38,953 nucleotides of DNA, taken from assembly GCA_030606765.1 (NCBI GenBank), contig JAUWFX010000005.1:1-38953 (forward strand), given 5' to 3'. This document shows positions 32,575-38,953 of this stretch, piece by piece. The translations under genes were made by a program, and so were the position numbers. The stretch comes from Dehalococcoidia bacterium. Its GTDB lineage: Bacteria; Chloroflexota; Dehalococcoidia; GIF9; AB-539-J10. Below the pieces are notes generated by a model. That model ran no database searches and was not told the origin of the DNA. It worked only from the letters and a program-made list of their open reading frames with translations. Positions within the stretch are counted from its first letter, which is position 1. Each line of letters starts with the position of its first letter.

Positions 32575-33444
32575 TCAGACAATATGCCCTCTGGCTACCA
32601 GGTAATCTTTTAATGCTTCCTGCCAGGGTCTCATGTCATCCATGCCCAGGAGCCGCAGGTGGTAATTGTCCAGCACCGAGTAGCGGGGTCTCCTGGCTTT
32701 CTGGGGGTACTGGTCTGAAGTTATGGGGACGACCGTAGTCGTTATGCCAGCCAGCTTAAGTGTCTCCGTGGTGAACTCGTACCAGGAGCAGGCGCCTTTG
32801 CTGGTGATATGGAATATGCCGTAATATTCGGTGGCCATTAGCTGGGCTATTTTTTGGGCTAAATCCCTGGTGTAGGTGGGGGAAAAGACCTGGTCATTGA
32901 CTACCTTGAGTTCATCGCGCTCTCTGGCCAGCCTGAGCATAGTCTCAATGAAGTTACCGCCTTTGCCGCTGGAGCCGGCAACGCCGAAAAGCCCCGAGGC
33001 CCTGACGATGAAGTGTCTGAGACAAAAATGGCGAACAAGATTTTCCCCGGCAAGCTTGGACTTACCATAAATGCTGAGGGGAATAGGTGTATCGAATTCG
33101 GTGTAGGGGGTAGTTCGCGGCTCAACTTCGCCGCCGAAGACATAGTCAGTGCTGATGTGCACCAGCCTGGCTCCGAGTTCTTGAGCAACCACGGCGACAT
33201 TGCGGGCTCCCAGGGCGTTCACCTGGAAAGCTTCCTCTTTTGCATCTTCGCAGTCATCAACTCGAACATAGGCGGCGGTATTGATAATAATAGCTGGCTT
33301 ATGTTTGAGCATGGCTTCCCTGACAGAAGCCATATCGGCAATTTCGATATCAGCATGCGTAAAGGGAATGACATCGAAGTTATGCAGGGCCCGGCACAAA
33401 TCAGCGCCCAGTTGCCCATTAGCGCCTGTGATTGCTACTTTCAC
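32575..33444 (-). CDS. rmlD: dTDP-4-dehydrorhamnose reductase
   Basis: RmlD performs the last step to dTDP-L-rhamnose, the NAD(P)H reduction of the 4-keto group. From GTG 33444 the protein has 289 residues: KVAITGANGQLGADLCRAL is the nucleotide-binding start, INTAAYVRVDDCEDAKEEAF, HISTDYVFGG and IYGKSKLAGENLV (Tyr-Lys pair) are typical; NDQVFSPTYTRDLAQ closes the substrate site. The frame remains open 20 codons further upstream, but GTG 33444 overlaps the rmlB stop as GTGA and the Rossmann fold starts at once, so coupling to rmlB is the better model. It is the last gene of the rml operon. Confidence 0.95.
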   Translation of the reverse strand: MKVAITGANGQLGADLCRALHNFDVIPFTHADIEIADMASVREAMLKHKPAIIINTAAYVRVDDCEDAKEEAFQVNALGARNVAVVAQELGARLVHISTDYVFGGEVEPRTTPYTEFDTPIPLSIYGKSKLAGENLVRHFCLRHFIVRASGLFGVAGSSGKGGNFIETMLRLARERDELKVVNDQVFSPTYTRDLAQKIAQLMATEYYGIFHITSKGACSWYEFTTETLKLAGITTTVVPITSDQYPQKARRPRYSVLDNYHLRLLGMDDMRPWQEALKDYLVARGHIV

Positions 33445-34445
33445 CTTTTGAGGTACATCTTCTCGTAGTATCTGGAATACTCGCCGCTCTTGATCGACCG
33501 CCACCAGGACTCGTTCTTTAGATACCAGTCAACAGTAGCGCTCAAGGCTTTTTCAAAGGAGTAAGCTGGCTTCCAGCCCAGTTCTGTGGCTATCCTGGTG
33601 CAATCCAGAGCGTAGCGGCGGTCATGGGCAGGACGGTCGGTAACGAATTGTATCAGGCTCTGTGGTTTGTCCAGCAGCTCCAGCAGCTTGCGGATAAGCT
33701 CCAGGTTGGTCTTTTCATTACCGCTGCCAATGTTATATATCTCACCGGGCTTGCCTTTCTGAATAACGGCATCAAGGGCCCGGCAGTGGTCGTGTACAAA
33801 GATCCAGTCCCTGATGTTGAGGCCATCACCATAGACGGGGATTGGTTTATCCTCCAGGGCGTTGGTGACAGCCAGTGGAATTAACTTCTCGGGAAACTGG
33901 TATGGTCCGAAGTTGTTGGTGCAGCGGGTGACGATTGCCGGGAGATGATGGGTCTTGAAGTAGGCGCGACATAAAAGGTCAGCAGCGGTTTTGCTGGCTG
34001 AATACGGGCTGTTGGGAGATAAAAGTGATTCCTCAGTAAAGCGACCGCTATCAATGGAGCCATAGACTTCATCAGTGGACACCTGGATAAATCTTTGAAT
34101 CCCGTGCTTTTTTGCTCCTTCGAGGAGCACCTGGGTCCCTTTGACATTAGTTTCGATGAATGGCGAGGCATCCAGGATGCTGCGGTCAACATGGCTCTCA
34201 GCAGCAAAGTTCACAATGACGTCGAATCCCTGGCCCAGTAGCTTGTCTACCGACTTTCTATCAGCTATGTCTCCTTTTACAAAGTGGTAGCCGGGCTGGT
34301 CCTGTATATTTTTTAAGTTTTCCAGGTTGCCGGCATAGGTGAGCTTGTCCAGATTGGTTATCTCCCAATCAGGGTGTTCTTGCCGGATATGGCGAATGAA
34401 ATTGCTGCCGATGAAGCCGACGCCGCCAGTGACAAGTAGTTTCAT
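33441..34445 (-). CDS. rmlB: dTDP-glucose 4,6-dehydratase
   Basis: RmlB converts dTDP-glucose to dTDP-4-keto-6-deoxyglucose using bound NAD+. The 334 residues start KLLVTGGVGFIGSNFIRHI, with VNFAAESHVDRSI, QVSTDEVYGSI (the T-D-E catalytic triad region), SPYSASKTAADLL (Tyr-Lys), TRCTNNFGPYQFPEKLIPL and DGLNIRDWIFVHDHCRA, all characteristic. AAAGGAGG lies just upstream. It overlaps rmlC by four bases and rmlD by four bases. Its product could be shared with the VioA-like aminotransferase on the plus strand. Confidence 0.97.
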   Translation of the reverse strand: MKLLVTGGVGFIGSNFIRHIRQEHPDWEITNLDKLTYAGNLENLKNIQDQPGYHFVKGDIADRKSVDKLLGQGFDVIVNFAAESHVDRSILDASPFIETNVKGTQVLLEGAKKHGIQRFIQVSTDEVYGSIDSGRFTEESLLSPNSPYSASKTAADLLCRAYFKTHHLPAIVTRCTNNFGPYQFPEKLIPLAVTNALEDKPIPVYGDGLNIRDWIFVHDHCRALDAVIQKGKPGEIYNIGSGNEKTNLELIRKLLELLDKPQSLIQFVTDRPAHDRRYALDCTRIATELGWKPAYSFEKALSATVDWYLKNESWWRSIKSGEYSRYYEKMYLKR

Positions 34446-35011
34446 TTTGCCTCCTTTGCGTAGTAAAACCTGATATCCGCATTCTTTAGAGAAGGTAATT
34501 TTTTGTCTTTTTCGGATAGAATCGGCTCCTTAACAGGCCACTCAATATTCAGGTCCGCATCATTCCAGAGAATACCAGCATCAGATTCAGGAGAGTAAAC
34601 GTTGGTGGTTTTATATATGACTTCGGCAATTTCTGAAAGTACACAGAAACCATGGGCAAATGTTTCGGGAACATAGACACTATTCTTATCTTCTTCCGAT
34701 AAGATTACCCCTACCCATTGGCCCCAGGTAGGCGAGCCCTTTCTTATATCAACGGAGACATCAAATATCTCACCCCTTACCACCCTCACCAACTTTCCCT
34801 GTGCAAAAGGCGGGTTTTGATAATGCAATCCCCTCAGGACTCCTCTAGTAGAACGGGAGTGATTCTCCTGGACAAAATTCCCCCTTATGCCAGCAGTAAC
34901 AAAATCTGGCATTTTATATGTTTCCATGAAGAAGCCTCTCCCATCCTCAAAAACCTTAGGTTCTATCAAGACTACTTCGGGAATCTCTAACCCCTTGAAA
35001 GCAAATGGCAT
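34442..35011 (-). CDS. rmlC: dTDP-4-dehydrorhamnose 3,5-epimerase
   Basis: RmlC is a cupin-type epimerase that inverts C3 and C5 of dTDP-4-keto-6-deoxyglucose. The 189 residues show EVVLIEPKVFEDGRGFFMET, FVQENHSRSTRGVLRGLHYQ with the catalytic histidine of LRGLHYQ, KLVRVVRGEIFDVSVDIRKG and VYVPETFAHGFCVLSE. AGGGG five bases before the ATG is a good ribosome-binding site. The gap to rmlA is 15 bases and the stop overlaps the rmlB start (ATGA). Confidence 0.96.
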   Translation of the reverse strand: MPFAFKGLEIPEVVLIEPKVFEDGRGFFMETYKMPDFVTAGIRGNFVQENHSRSTRGVLRGLHYQNPPFAQGKLVRVVRGEIFDVSVDIRKGSPTWGQWVGVILSEEDKNSVYVPETFAHGFCVLSEIAEVIYKTTNVYSPESDAGILWNDADLNIEWPVKEPILSEKDKKLPSLKNADIRFYYAKEAK

Positions 35012-35026
35012 CTCGTCCCCTAATTT

Positions 35027-36094
35027 CTAGAGTTCCACTTTGGCATCGTCACCGATAAAGAGCGTGGTTGCCCTGAAGTCATCTCCCCGCCTGGTCACCA
35101 CTGCACACCGGCCGATGACACAGTCAATCAAGCGCTCGATATTGCGAATAGAGCAGTTTTCTAAGACAACCGAGTGTTCCATGCCGGACCGTTCAATAGT
35201 CGTTCCCGCAGCAATGCTGGTGAAAGGACCAATATAGGAGTTCGTGATATGGCAGTTATCACCAATAGATACCGGCCCCCTGATGATGCTGTTTTCTATG
35301 CTTGTTCCTTCTCCAACCTCGACTCTGCCTGCCACCTGGCTGGCAGCATCAATCTCACCTCTTAAATCTCGTTTCATAAATTCATCAAGGACAATACGGT
35401 TAGCTTCCAAGAGGTCATCTTTCTTCCCGGTGTCCAACCACCAGCCGGTGAGGATGTGACTGCGCACCTTTTTGCCGGAATCAATGAGCTGTTGAATGGT
35501 ATCGGTTATTTCAAGTTCTCCGCGCCATGAGGGTTTTATCCTGTCTATTGCCTGGTGTACATCTCTGGTGAAGAGGTAAACGCCGGGCACCGCCAGATTT
35601 GTTTTCGGTTCGCGTGGTTTTTCCACAATCCTGATTATCTCGCCTTTTTCGTTTAGTTCGGCAACGCCGAACAGGCGTGGGTCGGGAACTTCTTTAAGCA
35701 GAACAAGTGCATCAACCTTGTTTGTAGTAAACTCTTTAACAAAGCTCTTGACGCCGCCCTGGATAAGATTATCACCAAGAAACATCAGGAAAGAAGAATC
35801 ACCAAGGAAGTCTTGCGCTGTCTTCACAGCATGGGCAAGACCCAGAGGTTCGGGTTGTAAAATGTAAGTAATTTGAGCATTCCACCTTGAACCATCTCCC
35901 ACCACTTCCTCAATCCCCTGTCCTGTTTCCGGTGAAATAATAATGCCAATATCACTTATTTTAGCCTCAATGACCTGCTCCAAAACGTAATAAAGTATTG
36001 GTTTATTAGCCACCGGAATAAGTTGTTTAGACAGAGTGTTGGTCAGTGGCTTAAGTCTAGTCCCCTTCCCACCAGCCAATATTAATGCTTTCAT
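35027..36094 (-). CDS. rmlA: Glucose-1-phosphate thymidylyltransferase, long form
   Basis: RmlA joins glucose-1-phosphate and dTTP to make dTDP-glucose, starting dTDP-rhamnose synthesis. Residues 1-240 are the nucleotidyltransferase: MKALILAGGKGTRLKPLT, SKQLIPVANKPILYY, QPEPLGLAHAVKTA, FLGDNLIQGG and EKPREPKTNLAVPGVYLF. Residues 245-355 form a left-handed beta-helix (VEVGEGTSIENSIIRGPVSI, IGDNCHITNSYIGPFTSI). The length of 355 matches the long StrD/archaeal-type RmlA rather than the ~290-residue enterobacterial form. The added domain resembles that of acetyltransferase-fused sugar uridylyltransferases but no acetyltransferase activity is implied. It is first in rmlACBD, with an extended -10 promoter 25 bases upstream of the ATG. 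Confidence 0.94.
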   Translation of the reverse strand: MKALILAGGKGTRLKPLTNTLSKQLIPVANKPILYYVLEQVIEAKISDIGIIISPETGQGIEEVVGDGSRWNAQITYILQPEPLGLAHAVKTAQDFLGDSSFLMFLGDNLIQGGVKSFVKEFTTNKVDALVLLKEVPDPRLFGVAELNEKGEIIRIVEKPREPKTNLAVPGVYLFTRDVHQAIDRIKPSWRGELEITDTIQQLIDSGKKVRSHILTGWWLDTGKKDDLLEANRIVLDEFMKRDLRGEIDAASQVAGRVEVGEGTSIENSIIRGPVSIGDNCHITNSYIGPFTSIAAGTTIERSGMEHSVVLENCSIRNIERLIDCVIGRCAVVTRRGDDFRATTLFIGDDAKVEL

Positions 36095-36125
36095 TTCAAA
36101 TGTCGTTCCCTATGGAGTAGCAAAT

Positions 36126-36134
36126 ATTATATCA
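36126..36134 (-). promoter_or_regulatory. Extended -10 promoter of rmlACBD
   Basis: On the minus strand TGATATAAT (36134-36126) is identical to the nonamer upstream of glmS. There is no clear -35. The expected start near 36119 would leave a 25-base leader before rmlA. Confidence 0.5.
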
Positions 36135-36224
36135 CGTTGCTTAACTCCATTACTCAAGATTGCTAATCCACTACCCTCTTACTTTTCAAGCACTTTATCA
36201 AAATAGCGTTTGACAACGCAAACT

Positions 36225-36357
36225 GTCATTGCGAGGCACGACGGTGCCGAAGCAATCTCGTGGAGGTGCATGGGCTTGCCGCGCCGAGTTTACTCCGTCG
36301 ACGTCGCTCAGGACAGGCCTGAGCGGAGGGGAGATTCTTCGCTTCGCTCAGAATGAC
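36225..36357. repeat. Dispersed palindromic repeat, copy 3a
   Basis: It starts GTCATTGCGAG, continues to GCAATCTC, and closes with inverted arms GAGATTCTTCGCTTCGCTC and GAATGAC. The interior contains a second small palindrome, CAGGACAGGCCTGAG (about 36309-36323). It lies between the rmlA promoter and the next copy. Confidence 0.7.
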
Positions 36358-36368
36358 ACATCCTCCTT

Positions 36369-36448
36369 GTCATTGCGAGGCCGATGAAGTCAGCCGAAGC
36401 AATCTCGGTGGGGGCAATAGAGATTGCATACGCTTTGCTCACAATGAC
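36369..36448. repeat. Dispersed palindromic repeat, copy 3b
   Basis: This 80-base unit begins GTCATTGCGAG and ends CAATGAC, with internal GCAATCTC and GAGATTGC (36420-36427) as inverted pairs. Flanks CTCCTT and AAAAGAGGAG extend the inverted ends imperfectly. It is the cleanest copy and the one best used to define the element. Confidence 0.7.
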
Positions 36449-36491
36449 AAAAGAGGAGAGGGTCAGAATGCCAAGATGGCTCAATAAGCGG

Positions 36492-36620
36492 TCATATGTT
36501 TTCCAGCTTCCCGGTGGAGAGGTCATCGAAGATTATTACCTTGTAACGGCGCTTCAGCAGTTCCTCAACTAGATGGGAACACACAAATCCCGCCCCCGAT
36601 AATGATGGTCGTGTTTTTAC
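36492..36620 (-). pseudogene. N-terminal remnant of an NAD-dependent sugar epimerase
   Basis: Directly after the STT3 stop, the minus strand reads KNTTIIIGG in one frame, then after a shift in a G-rich run GAGFV-C-SHLVEELLKRR and YKVIIFDDLSTGKLENI before a TGA. This is the first Rossmann unit (TGGAGFIGSH..LVEELL..G) of a UDP-glucose 4-epimerase-like SDR. The rest is gone and repeat copies follow. It shows that an epimerase gene once stood downstream of stt3. Confidence 0.75.
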
Positions 36621-38953
36621 TCAGGACTCAGCCCAGCCAAGATACTTAAAAATTTTTACAGTTGTTGTGGATGTTATGTCCCCGGATGAGTATACGCGCT
36701 CATAGCTGTTCAACTCTTCAAGAGGCACGGGGCTATTAAAGGGATCGGCGCTCACTATTCTATAATTTCCTGCCGTCTGGCTTGCGACATAAGCTTGAGC
36801 CTCTTCATAGCTGGAGAAGGATTGCCCACTGGTGATTTCCTTATACTTCTCTCCTGTTCCAGCTTCCTTCTCTTCGTAAGATATGACTAGCGATTCCGAG
36901 GGAACCACAGCTTCGCCATCAAAGTTATAAAGCCTGGCCACAGTGGATTGGTAGTAAGCGGGGTAGTATAAATACATCATTTGCCAGCCATCTTCCGTCT
37001 GCAGGTAATAAACTTCGTAAAACTCATCCACGCTCCCACCAGCCCACTCTACCATGGCATAGAACTTTGTAACTGACATTGCATGGTCAATCACCACATA
37101 TTTCAAATCTGACTCGTCGGCTAAGTTGTTGGCTGAGCTTTCATTCTGAGCGGTGAAGAACTTGCCAGCACGGGCAGCCCCAGCCTGGCCAGGATTGGCA
37201 TTGGGTATGCGATGCCCAATCTGCATTATAAAGTAGCCATAGTCCCACCAGGACATCACGCCATAGGCAGTCTCGGGATATTCAAACTCATTCTTTGGCG
37301 GGTATAGCTCATAATAGAAATCGGCGTCACCGAAAGGTTCGGGCGTATGAGGCTCCCCGGTATTGTCTTTGTCCTGCAGCCACAGACACGAGCTATACCA
37401 CCCTTCATTCATAATATAATTTGGCTGGCTAGCAAGTGCTTCTATTTTGCCGATATTTGGTAAAAAGACCAGGAAAAAGATGACTATTCCGACAACGATG
37501 ACCCTTACCCAGGCGCCTCTGGGCTGCATAAATGTTTTTTGCTTCGCTTTTTCTCTGGTTTTCTTTTCCCTCCTCTTGAATTTTTTAACTGCTACCACTA
37601 CTTCCCTAGACTTAGCCAGCAGTTTGCCTAAGCCAGCAATGTCCAGCATTTTCCAGGAGAAATACCCTGTGAGCAATGCAGCGTTCACAGTATAATAGTA
37701 ACCGAAGCGGCGCTGCCCCAGGACTGCTAGCAACATTACTACGCTCCATACCAGGAACAAGGTATTGTCGGCAATTTTTCCTTTAATGACGAGATAAATA
37801 AGCATGGCAAAGGAAATAAATGAGATGAAGAAGGAGGTGGTAAAGTTGGCCCAGGCTATCCTTATAGACAGAGGTTGCACCTCCAAAACAGTCAGCATAG
37901 CGCCACTCGGGTTGAAGATGCCAAATTGGGCGAGCATATACTGAAACAGAGAAGGAGCGATGGCATGTAAAGCAACAAGACCTATTCCAGCCAGTCCCAG
38001 CAAGGTCAAAGGGTAGTAAAAAGGCTTCAAAGCCCTGCCTGCCATGAGCCGTGAGATAATACTTAAGACTATAGGTACCACTATGACAACTGGCATAGCT
38101 ACACGATAAACGGTATCCAGGCCGCTCTTACCCAATACTGGAAGAAGCATAAGGAAGGCAATAAGGAAAAGAGGAGTGCCCACAATACACAGATAGTCGC
38201 TCGATTTATGCCTTAAGTGGTCCACGATGAACTGAATCACCAGGTAAGCGAATATAATGAAGATGAACAGCAGCCCACCTTGCCAGGAAAGGAGATAAAT
38301 ACCCAGGAAGACGCCAGCCAGCAGGATATAGACGAGAGGCTTGGTGATAGTTGACCAGTCTCTACTTATAAAGTGGCCGAAGGAAATCTCTCTTTCTCGA
38401 GCTCGCTTAATGGCCATTATTAAAAAGAGTATGCACACGGTGCTGAATAAAACCTCAGCTACATGGTGGTCGGTAAAGCCAAGCAGGGAACGATGCAGAA
38501 ATTCGCCGGGCAAGATGGCAACCAGGGCGGCTGAAATTACGCCCACCCAGCGGTTAAACAGTTCCTTACCGATAAAGTACACCGGGATGAGTGTCAGAGT
38601 GCCAAGAATAGCAGGCATATAAGCGCCCACCACTTCAATGGTATGCGGACTCGGTGCCCCGTGGCTAACAAGCAGAGTAATGCCAGCGACAAGCCAAGCG
38701 AAGAATGGTCGAGTAAGTCCTCCACCACCACCGGGGAATAGCATGTAGGGATCAAAGGAATTGAAGTGGGGAAAGTTATTAACCAGATTTTCTATGTTGC
38801 GTATGTAATAATAGGCATCAGTCTCTCGGAACCAGACCCAGTCATTGACAAAAATTTGGTCATAAGGCAGGGCTATGCGTATGTACAATGAGATGCCACA
38901 GAGGGCTGCCAGAATTATGCCCACTATAACTATTGGGGGAAGTTTTCGTTTTT
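36621..38953 (-). CDS. STT3-family oligosaccharyltransferase, 5' end outside window
   Basis: STT3/PglB/AglB enzymes transfer a glycan from a polyprenyl carrier to Asn of Asn-X-Ser/Thr on the outer face of the membrane. The frame stays open through the last base of the window (KRKLPPIVIV precedes the internal GTG 38924), so at least 777 residues are encoded here. Numbered from GTG 38924: the acidic motif RETDAYYYIRN (Asp36) in the first loop, LGFTDHHVAEV (152-154), MLTVLEVQPLS with the TxxE glutamate (348) in the re-entrant loop, about a dozen transmembrane helices to ~490, and the signature GVMSWWDYGYFI (WWDYG, 559-563) in the soluble C-terminal domain. It lies next to rml and glycan genes, which makes this the probable protein N-glycosylation enzyme of the locus. 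Confidence 0.92.
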   Translation of the reverse strand, partial: KRKLPPIVIVGIILAALCGISLYIRIALPYDQIFVNDWVWFRETDAYYYIRNIENLVNNFPHFNSFDPYMLFPGGGGGLTRPFFAWLVAGITLLVSHGAPSPHTIEVVGAYMPAILGTLTLIPVYFIGKELFNRWVGVISAALVAILPGEFLHRSLLGFTDHHVAEVLFSTVCILFLIMAIKRAREREISFGHFISRDWSTITKPLVYILLAGVFLGIYLLSWQGGLLFIFIIFAYLVIQFIVDHLRHKSSDYLCIVGTPLFLIAFLMLLPVLGKSGLDTVYRVAMPVVIVVPIVLSIISRLMAGRALKPFYYPLTLLGLAGIGLVALHAIAPSLFQYMLAQFGIFNPSGAMLTVLEVQPLSIRIAWANFTTSFFISFISFAMLIYLVIKGKIADNTLFLVWSVVMLLAVLGQRRFGYYYTVNAALLTGYFSWKMLDIAGLGKLLAKSREVVVAVKKFKRREKKTREKAKQKTFMQPRGAWVRVIVVGIVIFFLVFLPNIGKIEALASQPNYIMNEGWYSSCLWLQDKDNTGEPHTPEPFGDADFYYELYPPKNEFEYPETAYGVMSWWDYGYFIMQIGHRIPNANPGQAGAARAGKFFTAQNESSANNLADESDLKYVVIDHAMSVTKFYAMVEWAGGSVDEFYEVYYLQTEDGWQMMYLYYPAYYQSTVARLYNFDGEAVVPSESLVISYEEKEAGTGEKYKEITSGQSFSSYEEAQAYVASQTAGNYRIVSADPFNSPVPLEELNSYERVYSSGDITSTTTVKIFKYLGWAES

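Noticed and set aside
33445..33504. 20-codon extension of RmlD
   Set aside because: It lies inside rmlB, and the GTGA overlap plus the immediate Rossmann motif favour GTG 33444.

Overview
The window is bacterial DNA that carries a large surface-glycan and probable protein-glycosylation locus. It begins inside a tyrosine phenol-lyase/tryptophanase gene and ends inside a gene for an STT3-type oligosaccharyltransferase. Several sigma-70-like -35/-10 pairs and clear Shine-Dalgarno sites point to a bacterium. Three features are most familiar to me from Chloroflexota (Dehalococcoidia-like) metagenome genomes: a stand-alone STT3, a long RmlA with a C-terminal beta-helix, and dispersed 'GTCATTGCGAG...GCAATCTC' palindromes. 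That assignment is an inference from family knowledge; no rRNA or other marker gene is present.

Layout, plus strand: 1-831 C-terminal part of the PLP lyase; 1133-3818 glmS and a DPM1-like membrane glycosyltransferase (GT); 3969-6040 two rhamnosyltransferase-like GT2s; 6247-7745 a Wzm/Wzt-type polysaccharide ABC exporter; 7876-9165 a UDP-sugar dehydrogenase lying between two copies of the wzt 3' end; 9432-15167 an accessory stretch (methyltransferase, acyltransferase, VioA-like aminotransferase, GT4, pyruvyltransferase); 15445-19646 a tight operon for a CMP-activated nonulosonic acid (GT-B protein, NeuB without SAF domain, NeuA-HAD phosphatase fusion, GT2 with coiled coil); 19700-28626 a modular section (1203-residue multi-GT protein, methyltransferases, an SDR epimerase, a GH99-like/RgpF fusion).

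Minus strand: 28799-32346 a three-gene cassette (small membrane protein, large methyltransferase, membrane sulfatase-fold protein) with its own promoter; 32575-36094 rmlACBD for dTDP-L-rhamnose; 36621-38953 STT3, 5' end outside the window.

How the genes fit together: GlmS supplies amino sugar. RmlABCD makes dTDP-rhamnose, and its RmlA/RmlB intermediate can also feed the VioA-like aminotransferase, whose product could be acylated by the neighbouring hexapeptide acyltransferase. The dehydrogenase supplies a uronic acid, and the NeuB/NeuA operon an acidic nine-carbon (or related) sugar. The GTs assemble a chain that methyl-, pyruvyl- and possibly sulfatase-fold enzymes could decorate. Wzm/Wzt could export it, and STT3 could transfer a lipid-linked glycan to protein outside the membrane. 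No priming glycosyl-phosphate transferase, ligase or chain-length regulator is seen here.

The locus looks heavily rearranged. I found four gene remnants (wzt tail, GT2 head, methyltransferase tail, epimerase head), all at junctions between modules, and a family of palindromic repeats at operon borders, one of which appears to donate the -35 box of the exporter promoter.
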